A stretch of DNA of 64,000 nt from Pseudomonas sp. Irchel s3f7 (GTDB taxonomy: Bacteria > Pseudomonadota > Gammaproteobacteria > Pseudomonadales > Pseudomonadaceae), in contig NZ_FYDO01000002.1 in the NCBI RefSeq assembly GCF_900187615.1, forward strand, positions 62,001 to 126,000, read 5' to 3'. Below, piece after piece: positions 36,399 through 45,459 of this stretch (positions within the stretch are counted from its first letter, which is position 1; every line of letters starts with the position of its first letter). The notes under the pieces are model-generated. The model saw only the letters and a list, made by a program, of their open reading frames with translations, was not told the origin of the DNA and ran no database searches. The position numbers and the translations under genes are program-made.

Positions 36399-37682
36399 TC
36401 AAATGACGATCCGCAAGCACTGGCCCGCGTGATACAGCGAAAATCCCGCCTCGTACAGACAGCTGCGCAACCCCACGCCGGCCAATGGCTGCATGGGGGC
36501 AAAGGGAATGGGGAGCGCCTGAGGATTTCCATTACACAAATAATCGGCAAAGGCTTTGCCGACCACTGTCCCCGTGGTCACGCCCCGGCCGTTGTAACCG
36601 GTGACTGCCACTAAACCGGGCGCCGGCTCGAACAGGCGCATCAAATGATCGGGCGTGAATGCGATGCAACCGGTCCAGGTGCATTCCCATTCAACCGGTT
36701 TGAGGTACGGGAAATAGTGTTGCTGAACCCGATCGGCCCAGGCTTTGAGAAACCATGCCGGTTTCTGATTGCCATTACCGAGACTGCCAAGCAGCAGACG
36801 ACCGTCCCTGTCTCGACGAATACTGCTCAGGACCTGCCGGGTGTCCCACGAGCCTTGGCCCCCGGGGAGAATTTGCTGAGCTGCGTCTTCGGTCAGCGGC
36901 ACCGAAGCGACCTGATAGTAATAACCCGGGAAGAAATTGCGGCGCAGTTCCGTCCAGTCGCCTTCGGTGTAGGCGTTGGACGCAATGACCACTTTCTCGG
37001 CCATGACCGAACCCTGGGCGGTCTGCACCGACCAGCGCTGGCCCTGGCGTTCGAGTCGGGTGACAGGGGAATGATCGAACAATTGACCGCCGAGGCCGAT
37101 GGCCGCGTTGGCCAGCCCCGTGGTGTAGGCCATCGGATTGAGCGTACCGGCACGGCGATCCAGCAATGCTGCGGCGATCTTTTTGGTGCCCGTCGCTTGC
37201 TCGCACGCCTGGCCGGTCAGTAGCTCCACCGGCGCGCCGCGACGTTTCCATTGTTCTTCACGACTGCGCAAGTCGGCTTCGCCGCGGGCGTTATGCGCCA
37301 TGTGCAGCGTGCCTTCGCGACGCAACTGGCAGTCGATGCTGTACTTATCCACAAGGCTGAACACCAGGGAGGGTGCCGCGCCCAGCATGCGGTTGAGCTG
37401 ACTGCCCACCGCCTCACCGAATCCGGCCTCGATGTCGTCCGGGGGAATCCACATCCCGGCGTTGACCAGCCCGACATTGCGTCCCGATCCGCCATGGCCG
37501 GCGCGATGGGCCTCCAGCACACACACTGTCTTGCCCTGTTCCAGCAAATGCACCGCCGCCGACAGCCCGGTGAAACCGGCACCGATGACGCAGACATCCA
37601 CTGTCACTTCACCCTTGAGCGCCGCATTGTCAGGCCTTTGCGGCGTCAGTTTTTCCCACAGACACTCTTCGCGTAACGGCAT
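36399..37682 (-). CDS. amaA: L-pipecolate oxidase AmaA
   Basis: A 427-aa FAD-dependent amine oxidase (DAO fold). The FAD-binding dinucleotide motif is VCVIGAGFTGLSAAVHLLEQG near residue 30, with GGSGRNVGLVNAG near 65 and a C-terminal GYNGRGVTTGTVVGKAFADYL FAD-closing motif. By gene order with the AmaB aldehyde dehydrogenase and a LysR gene, it matches P. putida amaA, which oxidises L-pipecolate to piperideine-6-carboxylate in D-lysine catabolism. PuuB-like gamma-glutamylputrescine oxidases are close relatives, so function rests on context. ATG 37682 is chosen over upstream frame at 37715. Confidence 0.8.
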   Translation of the reverse strand: MPLREECLWEKLTPQRPDNAALKGEVTVDVCVIGAGFTGLSAAVHLLEQGKTVCVLEAHRAGHGGSGRNVGLVNAGMWIPPDDIEAGFGEAVGSQLNRMLGAAPSLVFSLVDKYSIDCQLRREGTLHMAHNARGEADLRSREEQWKRRGAPVELLTGQACEQATGTKKIAAALLDRRAGTLNPMAYTTGLANAAIGLGGQLFDHSPVTRLERQGQRWSVQTAQGSVMAEKVVIASNAYTEGDWTELRRNFFPGYYYQVASVPLTEDAAQQILPGGQGSWDTRQVLSSIRRDRDGRLLLGSLGNGNQKPAWFLKAWADRVQQHYFPYLKPVEWECTWTGCIAFTPDHLMRLFEPAPGLVAVTGYNGRGVTTGTVVGKAFADYLCNGNPQALPIPFAPMQPLAGVGLRSCLYEAGFSLYHAGQCLRIVI

Positions 37683-37722
37683 TGCCAGACTCCAACAGAA
37701 ACCTAACAAACACATTCATTTA

Positions 37723-37814
37723 ATGTGGGAGCGAGCCTGCTCGCGATAGCGTCAGCACATCCAGCATCAATGTGAGTGAAAAACCGCTATCGCGAGCAGG
37801 CTCGCTCCTACAGG
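37723..37814. repeat. REP pair between amaA and amaB
   Basis: ATGTGGGAGCGAGCCTGCTCGCGATAGCG and its inverted copy CGCTATCGCGAGCAGGCTCGCTCCTACA. It separates two genes that are probably co-transcribed. Confidence 0.9.
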
Positions 37815-37823
37815 GATTTCACA

Positions 37824-39314
37824 TCAATCGAACGTAATGCCCTGCGCCAACGGCAACTCCAGCGAGTAGTTCACGGTGTTGGTCTGGCGACGCATGTAGC
37901 CGCGCCATGCGTCGGAGCCCGATTCACGGCCGCCACCGGTTTCTTTTTCACCGCCGAACGCACCACCGATTTCCGCACCGCTCGGGCCGATGTTGACGTT
38001 GGCGATGCCGCAATCGCTGCCCACGGCCGACATGAACTGCTCGGCTTCACGCACGTCGGTGGTGAAGATGCACGACGACAGGCCTTGTGGCACGGCGTTG
38101 TTCAGGCGCAGGGCTTCCTGGAAATCGCTGTAACCGACCACGTACAAAATCGGTGCGAAGGTTTCGTGGCAGACCACTTCGCTCTGCTCCGGCATTTCGA
38201 CGATGGCTGGCGATACGTAATAGGCGTTCGGGAACTTGTCTTCCATCTGACGCTTGCCGCCGAACACCCGGCCGCCTTCGCTCAGTGCCTGCTCGAGTGC
38301 GTCCTGCATGTTGTCGAAGCTTTGTTTGTCGATCAGCGGGCCGATCAGGTTGCCCTCCAGCGGATGACCGATGCGCACTTTGGAGTAAGCGGCTTTGAGG
38401 CGGGTGACGATTTCTTCCTTCACCGACTCATGGGCAATCAAGCGGCGCAGGGTGGTGCAACGCTGGCCGGCGGTGCCGACGGCGCTGAACAGAATGGCGC
38501 GAACGGCCATGTCCAGATCGGCGCTTGGGCCGAGGATCATCGCGTTGTTGCCGCCCAGTTCGAGGATGCTGCGGGCGAAACGCGCGGCGATTTTCGGCGC
38601 CACTTCACGGCCCATGCGGGTACTGCCGGTGGCGCTGACCAGCGCGACACGCGGGTCATCGACCAACGCTTCACCGGCGTCGCGACCACCGATGATCACC
38701 TGGCTCAGGTGAGGCGGTGCGTCGCTGAAATTCTTCAGAACACGGTCGAACAATGCCTGGCAAGCCAGCGCGGTCAGCGGGGTCTTTTCCGACGGTTTCC
38801 AGATCACCGGGTTGCCGCAGACCAGCGCCAGCGTGGCGTTCCACGCCCAGACCGCGACCGGGAAGTTGAACGCGCTGATCACGCCGACGACACCCAGCGG
38901 ATGCCAGGTTTCACGCATATGGTGGCCAGGACGCTCGGAAGCAATCGTCAAACCGTACAACTGGCGGGACAGGCCGACGGCGAAGTCACAGATGTCGATC
39001 ATTTCCTGAACTTCGCCCAGACCTTCCTGGGTGATCTTGCCAGCTTCCCAGGACACCAGTTCGCCGAGGTCGGCCTTGTATTCGCGCAGGATGTCACCCA
39101 GTTGCCGCACCAGTTCACCACGGCGCGGTGCCGGAACCTTGCGCCACAGTTCGAACGCATGATCTGCGCGACTGATGTGCTGCTCGACTTCAGCGGCGCC
39201 TTCCCAGTTCACGGCGGCGATCCTGCTGCCATCGATCGGCGAATGCACCGGCACTTTGCCGTTCTGGTACAGGGCAGGGTTCACACCAAGACGATCAAGC
39301 AATGCGGCAACCAT
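37824..39314 (-). CDS. amaB: 2-aminoadipate semialdehyde dehydrogenase AmaB
   Basis: A 496-aa aldehyde dehydrogenase of the ALDH7 (antiquitin) type. It shows the glycine motif SATGSTRMGREVAPKIA near residue 238, the catalytic Glu in LELGGNNAMI near 262, and the catalytic Cys in TAGQRCTTLRR near 296. It oxidises aminoadipate semialdehyde (open form of piperideine-6-carboxylate) to 2-aminoadipate, the step after AmaA. It is upstream of amaA on the same strand and divergent from a LysR gene across 175 bp. Confidence 0.88.
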   Translation of the reverse strand: MVAALLDRLGVNPALYQNGKVPVHSPIDGSRIAAVNWEGAAEVEQHISRADHAFELWRKVPAPRRGELVRQLGDILREYKADLGELVSWEAGKITQEGLGEVQEMIDICDFAVGLSRQLYGLTIASERPGHHMRETWHPLGVVGVISAFNFPVAVWAWNATLALVCGNPVIWKPSEKTPLTALACQALFDRVLKNFSDAPPHLSQVIIGGRDAGEALVDDPRVALVSATGSTRMGREVAPKIAARFARSILELGGNNAMILGPSADLDMAVRAILFSAVGTAGQRCTTLRRLIAHESVKEEIVTRLKAAYSKVRIGHPLEGNLIGPLIDKQSFDNMQDALEQALSEGGRVFGGKRQMEDKFPNAYYVSPAIVEMPEQSEVVCHETFAPILYVVGYSDFQEALRLNNAVPQGLSSCIFTTDVREAEQFMSAVGSDCGIANVNIGPSGAEIGGAFGGEKETGGGRESGSDAWRGYMRRQTNTVNYSLELPLAQGITFD

Positions 39315-39489
39315 GGGTCACTCCTCAAGCAAAAAACGGAACAGGTGCAGCCGGAAAATCACGGCTGATCAGACCTGTAGTTTTAGCCTCCCGGAGGTTA
39401 CTCAACAAACGACCTTTAAGAGAGATATCATTCCGTTTATTCATGCTGTGCATTGCTGGCAATAAAGAGACAAGAACAAAGGACCGCCC

Positions 39490-40395
39490 ATGCTCAATAA
39501 ACGCTACTTGCCATCGATTGCTGCGTTGCAGTGCTTCGAAGCCGTGACCCGGCATTTGAGTTTCACCCGGGCCGCTGAAGAACTGAACCTGACGCAGAGC
39601 GCGGTCAGCAAACAGGTCGCGCAACTCGAAGAGCTGCTACAACACCTGCTGTTTCGCCGGGTACGCCGTCGCCTGCAAATGACCCCGGCCGGGGATTTGT
39701 ATCTGGTGGAAGTACGAAAAATCCTCACACAAGTCGAGATGTCGACCCATTACCTGCGTTCCTACGGCGGCGAGACGGAAGTCCTGCGCGTCTCGACGCC
39801 ACCGACCTTCGGCGCACGCTGGCTGGTGCCTCGCTTGAAAGGCTGGCGCCTGCGTCATCCGTCGATTCACCTGGACCTGTGCAGCGAGCAGGAGGCCGAT
39901 GATCTGCTGCAAGGGCGCAGCGATCTGGCGTTCTACTTCGGCCAGGGCTCACGACCGGGCACCGAATGCCTGAAACTGTTCGGCGAAGAACTGGTGCCGG
40001 TGTGCGCCCCGGGCAGTTTGCCGGACACGCCATTCACCGATCCGACGCAACTGGCCGACCTGGTACTGCTGCAAAACGCCTCCCGCCCCCAGGCCTGGCA
40101 CGACTGGTTCGAGCATCAGGGTTACCACACCGAACACAGCTATCACGGCCCACGGTTTGAAACCTTTTATATGTGCATCCGTGCCGCTCAGGTCGGCTGC
40201 GGCGTGGCGTTGCTGCCGCGGTTTCTGGTGGAAGAGGAACTGGCCGACGGCAAACTGGTCATTCCCTGGCAGCATGCAATGTCCAGCAGCGATGCGTATT
40301 ACCTGGCCTACCCGGAGCACTCGGCGGAAGTGCCCAAGGTGCGGGATTTTGTGAAGTGGATGTTGGAGCAGATCGATAGCCCGGAAGCAACCTGA
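39490..40395 (+). CDS. LysR-family regulator beside amaA/amaB
   Basis: A 301-aa LysR-type regulator. The HTH is ALQCFEAVTRHLSFTRAAEELNLTQSAVSKQVAQLEE (residues about 11-46), followed by a two-lobe effector domain. It is divergent from amaB, so it probably regulates amaB-amaA in response to pipecolate or aminoadipate (inference from arrangement). GGACCGCCC precedes the ATG. Confidence 0.9.
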   Translation: MLNKRYLPSIAALQCFEAVTRHLSFTRAAEELNLTQSAVSKQVAQLEELLQHLLFRRVRRRLQMTPAGDLYLVEVRKILTQVEMSTHYLRSYGGETEVLRVSTPPTFGARWLVPRLKGWRLRHPSIHLDLCSEQEADDLLQGRSDLAFYFGQGSRPGTECLKLFGEELVPVCAPGSLPDTPFTDPTQLADLVLLQNASRPQAWHDWFEHQGYHTEHSYHGPRFETFYMCIRAAQVGCGVALLPRFLVEEELADGKLVIPWQHAMSSSDAYYLAYPEHSAEVPKVRDFVKWMLEQIDSPEAT

Positions 40396-40409
40396 TGGGC
40401 GCCATCGCC

Positions 40410-40502
40410 TTGTAGGAGCTGGCTTGCAAGCGAAGGCGGTCTTTCAATCGACATTCATATTGGATGTGCCGGCCTCTTCGCTGGCAAGCCAGCTCCTACA
40501 AG
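40410..40502. repeat. REP pair
   Basis: TTGTAGGAGCTGGCTTGCAAGCGAAG and inverted CTTCGCTGGCAAGCCAGCTCCTACAA. Confidence 0.88.
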
Positions 40503-40599
40503 GGTCTGCGCTTGTCGAAAAAATGCTGGTAATCCCTGTCTGGGATATGCGCCACTAGCGCCACTGATCAATACCGCTGCAACGCTGGAGATTCCCGTT

Positions 40600-41826
40600 A
40601 TGAGCGAGAGTGTGTTTGCCGATCGCATCGTGCAGAACCTGCTCGACACCGACTTCTACAAACTGACGATGATGCAGGCGGTGCTGCACAACTACCCGAA
40701 CGTGGAAGTCGAATGGGAGTTTCGTTGCCGTAACAGTGAGGATCTGCGCCCGTACCTGGCGGAGATCCGTTTTCAGATCGAACGTCTCGCCGAGCTGAGC
40801 CTGAGCGCCGACCAGTTGAGTTTTCTGGAGCGCATCAGCTTCCTCAAACCGGACTTCCTGCGCTTTCTCGGACTGTTTCGCTTCAACCTGCGCTATATCC
40901 ACACCGGCATCGAGAACGGCGAGTTGTTTATCCGCCTGCGGGGCCCGTGGTTACACGTGATCCTGTTCGAAGTACCGCTGCTGGCAATGGTCAGCGAGGT
41001 GCGCAACCGCTATCGCTACCGTGAAATCGTCCTGGAACAGGCCCGCGAACAGCTCTATCGCAAGTTCGACTGGCTGAGCGCCAACGCCAGCGCTGACGAA
41101 TTGGCGGAATTGCAGGTAGCCGATTTCGGCACGCGCCGTCGCTTTTCGTACCGGGTGCAGGAAGAAGTGGTGAACGTGCTCAAGCACGACTTCCCCGGCC
41201 GTTTCGTCGGCACCAGCAATGTGCATCTGTCGCGGGAACTGGACATGAAACCGCTGGGCACCATGGCCCATGAGTGGATCATGGCCCACCAGCAACTCGG
41301 CCCACGGCTGATCGACAGCCAGATTGCCGCCCTCGATTGCTGGGTCCGTGAGTACCGGGGTCTGCTGGGGATTGCCCTGACCGACTGCATCACCAGCGAT
41401 GCTTTCCTCGGCGATTTCGATCTGTTTTTTGCCAAGCTATTCGACGGCTTGCGCCACGACTCCGGTGATCCGGTGATTTGGGCGGAAAAAGCCATCGCTC
41501 ACTATCACCGGCTCGGTATTGATCCGATGAGCAAGACGCTGACCTTCTCCGACAGCCTGACGCTGCCCAGGGCTTTGGAGATCTTCCGGGCGCTGCGCGG
41601 TCGGATCAATGTCAGCTTCGGCATCGGCACCAACCTGACGTGTGACATTCCGGGTGTCGAACCGATGAGCATCGTGCTTAAAATGACCGCCTGCAACGGC
41701 CAACCGGTGGCGAAGATCTCCGACGAGCCCGGCAAGACTCACTGCAAAGACCCGAATTTCGTCGCTTACTTGCGACACGTTTTCCAGGTTCCTGCCGCCC
41801 TTTCCAGTCCATCAAGCAAGGAGTGA
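40600..41826 (+). CDS. pncB: nicotinate phosphoribosyltransferase PncB
   Basis: A 408-aa enzyme that makes nicotinate mononucleotide from nicotinate and PRPP, with ATP, in NAD salvage. The N-terminus has [42 protein letters not shown] near 205 matches the PncB phosphoribosyl region and contains the His that is phosphorylated in known enzymes; [11 protein letters not shown] follows near 288. It is followed after 4 bp by nadE. Confidence 0.96.
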   Translation: MSESVFADRIVQNLLDTDFYKLTMMQAVLHNYPNVEVEWEFRCRNSEDLRPYLAEIRFQIERLAELSLSADQLSFLERISFLKPDFLRFLGLFRFNLRYIHTGIENGELFIRLRGPWLHVILFEVPLLAMVSEVRNRYRYREIVLEQAREQLYRKFDWLSANASADELAELQVADFGTRRRFSYRVQEEVVNVLKHDFPGRFVGTSNVHLSRELDMKPLGTMAHEWIMAHQQLGPRLIDSQIAALDCWVREYRGLLGIALTDCITSDAFLGDFDLFFAKLFDGLRHDSGDPVIWAEKAIAHYHRLGIDPMSKTLTFSDSLTLPRALEIFRALRGRINVSFGIGTNLTCDIPGVEPMSIVLKMTACNGQPVAKISDEPGKTHCKDPNFVAYLRHVFQVPAALSSPSSKE

Positions 41827-41830
41827 ATTC

Positions 41831-42658
41831 ATGCAAGCCGTACAGCGTGAGATTGCTGAGCAGCTCAAGGTCCAACCGCCGTTCGCCAATGAGGCCGCCC
41901 TTGAGGCCGAAGTCGCCCGGCGAGTGACTTTCATCCAGGATTGCCTGGTCAATTCCGGGCTGAAAACCCTGGTGCTGGGCATCAGTGGCGGCGTCGACTC
42001 CCTGACCGCCGGCCTGCTGGCCCAACGTGCCATGCGTGAATTGCGCCAACGCACGGGCGAAGACAGCTACAAGTTCATTGCCGTGCGCCTGCCCTACGAA
42101 ACCCAGTTCGATGAACACGACGCCCAGGCATCGGTGGATTTCATCAAACCGGACGAGCGCCACACGGTGAACATCGGCCCGGCCGTCAAATCCCTGGCCA
42201 ATGAAGTGGCCGCGTTTGAAGGCAAGCATGCGGTCTCGGTGGATTTCGTACTTGGCAACACCAAGGCGCGGATGCGCATGGTCGCCCAGTACACCATCGC
42301 CGGCGCGGCCCACGGTCTGGTGATCGGCACCGATCATGCGGCGGAAGCGGTGATGGGATTCTTCACCAAGTTCGGTGATGGCGCCTGCGACCTGGCACCA
42401 CTGAGTGGCCTGGTGAAAAACCAGGTCCGCGCGATTGCCCGCAGTTTCGGTGCGCCAGAATCGCTGGTGGAAAAAATCCCGACCGCCGACCTTGAAGACC
42501 TGTCCCCCGGCAAACCGGACGAAGCATCCCATGGCGTGACCTACGCCGAGATCGATGCCTTCCTGCACGGCGAACCGGTGCGCGAGGAAGCGTTCAAGAT
42601 CATCGTCGACACGTTCAACAAGACGCGCCACAAACGTGTGATGCCCTTTGCGCCTTGA
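41831..42658 (+). CDS. nadE: ammonia-dependent NAD synthetase NadE
   Basis: A 275-aa enzyme that amidates nicotinate adenine dinucleotide to NAD using ammonia and ATP. The PP-loop [13 protein letters not shown] lies near residue 49. The absence of an N-terminal glutaminase domain marks it as the short, ammonia-dependent form. It is coupled to pncB (4-bp gap) and ends with a strong terminator. Confidence 0.97.
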   Translation: MQAVQREIAEQLKVQPPFANEAALEAEVARRVTFIQDCLVNSGLKTLVLGISGGVDSLTAGLLAQRAMRELRQRTGEDSYKFIAVRLPYETQFDEHDAQASVDFIKPDERHTVNIGPAVKSLANEVAAFEGKHAVSVDFVLGNTKARMRMVAQYTIAGAAHGLVIGTDHAAEAVMGFFTKFGDGACDLAPLSGLVKNQVRAIARSFGAPESLVEKIPTADLEDLSPGKPDEASHGVTYAEIDAFLHGEPVREEAFKIIVDTFNKTRHKRVMPFAP

Positions 42659-42672
42659 GGCGTGAATGAATG

Positions 42673-42711
42673 AAAAAGCCCGCTGAAGTGTTGAGCTTCA
42701 GCGGGCTTTTT
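42673..42711. terminator. strong terminator after nadE
   Basis: AAAAAGCCCGCTGAAG pairs with CTTCAGCGGGCTTTTT (16 bp) around a 7-nt loop. T- and A-tracts on both sides make it bidirectional, serving nadE and possibly azurin transcripts. Confidence 0.95.
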
Positions 42712-42747
42712 CTTTGGCCAAAACATGCGTTGATGCTTTTGGCCCAT

Positions 42748-42810
42748 TCGCTGGCAAGCCAGCTCCTACAGTGATTTGTGTCGTTCACAAGCTGGCTTGC
42801 CAGCGATGAA
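42748..42810. repeat. REP pair
   Basis: TTCGCTGGCAAGCCAGCTCCTACAG and inverted CAAGCTGGCTTGCCAGCGATGAA, closer together than the other doublets. Confidence 0.85.
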
Positions 42811-42830
42811 CGGTGACGCGGTGTGCCTGA

Positions 42831-43277
42831 TTACTTCAGGGTAACCGTGCCTTTCATCATCGAGATGTGGCCCGGGAACGAGCAGAAGAACCCGTACTTT
42901 TCACCGGCCGCGAGCTTCGACACGTCGAAGGTCACCGAATCGGTTTCCTTGGCGCCGATGACCTTGGTGTGGGCGATCACGCGGGTGTCGCCTTCTTTCA
43001 GGTAGTTCTTGTCGATGCCGGCGCTCAGGCCGTCAGTAGCGATCGGCTGCATGTCGGCTTCTTTGCTCAGTACCCAGTTATGACCCATGACGTTTTTCGG
43101 CAGGCTGCCGGAGTGGGTCAGTTCGACGGTGAACGTCTTGCAGCTCTTGTCGATTTCAATGGCCTTGGTGTTGAAGGACATTTGATCGGTGGAGTCAACG
43201 GTGGTCTTGCACTCGGCAGCCATCAGTTGGCTGCTGGCCAGTGTCAACAGGGATACCGCAACAAGTTTGGCAAACAT
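42831..43277 (-). CDS. azu: azurin (blue copper protein)
   Basis: A 148-aa periplasmic cupredoxin electron carrier. The signal peptide [20 protein letters not shown] is followed by mature [15 protein letters not shown]. Copper ligands are all present: His in MGHNWVLS, and Cys, His and Met in [12 protein letters not shown]. The structural disulfide is the first Cys and that in IDKSCKTF. In pseudomonads azurin links to denitrification and redox stress. ATG 43277 follows GGAGATTCACC; upstream frame is not supported. Confidence 0.97.
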   Translation of the reverse strand: MFAKLVAVSLLTLASSQLMAAECKTTVDSTDQMSFNTKAIEIDKSCKTFTVELTHSGSLPKNVMGHNWVLSKEADMQPIATDGLSAGIDKNYLKEGDTRVIAHTKVIGAKETDSVTFDVSKLAAGEKYGFFCSFPGHISMMKGTVTLK

Positions 43278-43349
43278 GGTGAATCTCCAAGGCAGGGTTA
43301 ACGAAAACGCGAATGAACAGAAGACTGCCTGAAAAGCTCGCAAGTTCAT

Positions 43350-43363
43350 ATGACTTGAATCAA
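43350..43363 (-). promoter_or_regulatory. possible ANR (FNR-type) site upstream of azurin
   Basis: On the minus strand TTGATTCAAGTCAT matches TTGAT-N4-ATCAA at 8 of 10 conserved positions. It lies about 75 bp upstream of the azu start. P. aeruginosa azu is ANR-controlled, which makes the site plausible. Confidence 0.35.
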
Positions 43364-43470
43364 AAATTGTATACAACTTTCGGGCTATGGCGCCCATCGA
43401 AACAATCTACCAGCCAAGCGTCTAGCCCGGCCCTATGATCAGACCGTCATCACTTAGCGGAGCGTCTGTC

Positions 43471-43560
43471 ATGTCCATCAATAGCCTGTTGTGCAGTTTG
43501 CTGGCCGCCTATGCCTGTGGCGCCAGCGGTTCGTACGAAACGCCCGATTTCGAAGTTTAG
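43471..43560 (+). CDS. possible 29-residue peptide
   Basis: A 29-codon frame, start to stop, 60 bp upstream of the LOG gene and on the same strand. The peptide begins MSINSLLCSLLAAYACGASG and ends with an acidic DFEV. GGAG lies 8 nt upstream of the ATG, a good ribosome site. A short hydrophobic stretch with two Cys suggests a membrane or lipoprotein-like micropeptide. No family known to me. It could instead be a leader peptide for the downstream gene. Evidence is only the ribosome site and position. Confidence 0.4.
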   Translation: MSINSLLCSLLAAYACGASGSYETPDFEV

Positions 43561-43620
43561 CCCTTGGAGCGTCGCGCGCCTGCCTTTACTCTGTGGCCCT
43601 GATCGAGCATGGAGTAAGGC

Positions 43621-44208
43621 ATGTCTTTAGCGTCCGTTTGTGTATTTTGCGGTGCCAGTACCGGCACCAACCCGGCTTATCGTGAAGCCGCCATTGCCCT
43701 GGGCCAGGCCTTGGCCGAACGCAAGCTGACCCTGGTGTATGGCGGCGGCGCCGTGGGGCTGATGGGCATCGTCGCCGATGCGGCCCTGGCGGCCGGTGGT
43801 GAAGTGATCGGCATCATCCCGCAAAGCCTCAAGGACAAGGAAATCGGCCACAGCGGCCTGACTCGCCTGGAAGTGGTCGATGGCATGCACGCACGCAAAG
43901 CGCGGATGGCTGAACTCAGCGACGCCTTCATCGCCCTGCCCGGTGGCCTGGGAACGCTGGAAGAATTGTTCGAAGTCTGGACCTGGGGCCAACTCGGCTA
44001 CCACGGTAAACCGCTGGGTTTGCTCGAGGTGAACGGTTTCTACGACAAGTTGACGTCTTTTCTCGATCATATCGTCGGCGAAGGCTTCGTTCGCGGGCAG
44101 CACCGTGACATGCTGCAAATGAGCGAATCGCCGCAAACCCTGCTCGACGCACTGGATGCCTGGCAACCTTGCGTAGCGCCTAAATGGGCCGAGCAAAAAC
44201 CCAGCTAA
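43621..44208 (+). CDS. LOG-family protein (TIGR00730)
   Basis: A 195-aa Rossmann-like protein of the LOG (Lonely Guy) family. The conserved motif [16 protein letters not shown] lies near residue 107 and [13 protein letters not shown] near 42. Characterised members are cytokinin riboside 5'-monophosphate phosphoribohydrolases; many bacterial ones act as general nucleotide N-glycosidases, so hormone synthesis should not be assumed. GGAGTAAGGC precedes the ATG. Confidence 0.92.
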   Translation: MSLASVCVFCGASTGTNPAYREAAIALGQALAERKLTLVYGGGAVGLMGIVADAALAAGGEVIGIIPQSLKDKEIGHSGLTRLEVVDGMHARKARMAELSDAFIALPGGLGTLEELFEVWTWGQLGYHGKPLGLLEVNGFYDKLTSFLDHIVGEGFVRGQHRDMLQMSESPQTLLDALDAWQPCVAPKWAEQKPS

Positions 44209-44276
44209 CGGCTCGGCCCCGATACAGGGCAGAATATGCGCCGCTCAACCTCACCTTCGACCCCAGAGGATCGCCC

Positions 44277-44456
44277 ATGGCTAAACCTAATTATTCCTTC
44301 GCCAAACGTCAGAGAGACTTGGCCAAGGAGCAGAAGAAAGAGGAAAAGCTTCAGCGCAAGAAAGCTACAGCTGAAGAGACGGAACTGAACCCTGAGGGTG
44401 AAGTAGCCGCAGAAGATGATGTTGATGCACCGAAAGATCAGGCGCCCGACGCCTGA
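44277..44456 (+). CDS. small basic/acidic conserved hypothetical protein
   Basis: A 59-aa protein beginning MAKPNYSFAKRQRDLAKEQKK. The first half is Lys/Arg/Gln-rich and predicted helical; the second half is acidic (EDDVDAPKDQAPD). I recognise the N-terminus as recurrent in proteobacteria but know no function. AGAGGA precedes ATG 44277. It follows the LOG gene after 68 bp and may be co-transcribed. Confidence 0.8.
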   Translation: MAKPNYSFAKRQRDLAKEQKKEEKLQRKKATAEETELNPEGEVAAEDDVDAPKDQAPDA

Positions 44457-44528
44457 GACCCTCCGGGCCCGATAACCTGATCAGGCCCACCGGATCTGTG
44501 TCCAGGGTCGGCGGTTTTGCTGCCGACC

Positions 44529-44558
44529 TTGTAGGAGCTGCCGAAGGCTGCTCCTACG
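44529..44558. repeat. short REP-like palindrome
   Basis: TTGTAGGAGC and GCTCCTACGA flank TGCCGAAGGCT, the same design as the element at 8413-8439. It lies between the convergent small gene and transglutaminase-like gene. Confidence 0.75.
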
Positions 44559-44568
44559 AGGGGCGTGC

Positions 44569-45459
44569 TTATTCAACAGGCATCACGGTGACGCGTACTT
44601 CCGGGTCATGGTTGCCCCCGCCCAGTATCACCCCCCGCAACGGCGACACATCGGAAAAATCCCGCCCCCACGCCAAAGTGATGTGCTCCAGCGCTGGCTG
44701 CACGTTGTTGGTCGGATCGAAGTCCACCCAGCCCAACTCCGGGCAAAACACCGACACCCAGGCATGGGACGCATCAGCGCCAATCAAGCGTGGTTGCCCC
44801 GGCGGTGGCTGAGTCAGCAAGTAACCGCTGATGTACCGCGCCGCCAAACCACGAGAACGCACGCAGGCGAGCATCAGGTGAGCAAAGTCCTGACAGACCC
44901 CGCGCCGACGCTCCAGCACTTCAACCAGCGGCGTCGCCACCTGAGTCGCTTCGGCATCGAAGGTGAATTCGCTGAAGATTTTCTCCATCAAGGCCTGAAC
45001 GCCCAGCAGCAGCGGCCGCCCCGCCGGGAAACAGCTCTCGGAAAACTCGACGAAGTTGCGCTTCAAATGCACATACGGTGATTCGAACCGATAACGGCAC
45101 GCTTCGAGCCGTTCGGGCGACAAAGGCTGGCTGTTGTAGGTCAATGCGCTGCGGGTGTCTTCCCATGCCGCAGACCGGTTGAAATCCAGCACCGGCCGGG
45201 GAAGCACTTCGATCGTGAGGCTCGCATTGACCAGCAATTCATCATGAGGCCGCTCGAATGCCAGCCGTGTCAGCGGGTTACCGAAGACATCCAGCTCATC
45301 GCGACGCGACGTCGGCTCGGGGCTGATCTGCAATTGCCGGTCGGTGCAGCGCTGCCACGCACAATCACGTGGCCACAGATGGGCCAGTTGCTGGGCAAGG
45401 GACACCGGACTGTCGTAGTGATAGTGGGTGTCGTGGAAAATCTGGTAGCGGGCACTCAT
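44569..45459 (-). CDS. transglutaminase-like cysteine protease-fold protein
   Basis: A 296-aa protein with a N-terminal bacterial transglutaminase-like domain and the core catalytic triad: Cys in RRGVCQDFAHLMLA near residue 190, His in SHAWVSVF near 229, Asp in VDFDPTNN near 246. Such proteins are cytoplasmic peptidases or amidases of unknown substrate. It is last in a three-gene operon with ATP-grasp/alpha-E and DUF2126 proteins; its ATG overlaps the upstream stop (TGATG). Confidence 0.9.
   Translation of the reverse strand: MSARYQIFHDTHYHYDSPVSLAQQLAHLWPRDCAWQRCTDRQLQISPEPTSRRDELDVFGNPLTRLAFERPHDELLVNASLTIEVLPRPVLDFNRSAAWEDTRSALTYNSQPLSPERLEACRYRFESPYVHLKRNFVEFSESCFPAGRPLLLGVQALMEKIFSEFTFDAEATQVATPLVEVLERRRGVCQDFAHLMLACVRSRGLAARYISGYLLTQPPPGQPRLIGADASHAWVSVFCPELGWVDFDPTNNVQPALEHITLAWGRDFSDVSPLRGVILGGGNHDPEVRVTVMPVE

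Noticed and set aside
37345..37353. Perfect DnaA box inside amaA
   Set aside because: Single site within coding sequence and not part of a cluster; likely chance. A similar single site lies inside the AGE gene near 27740.
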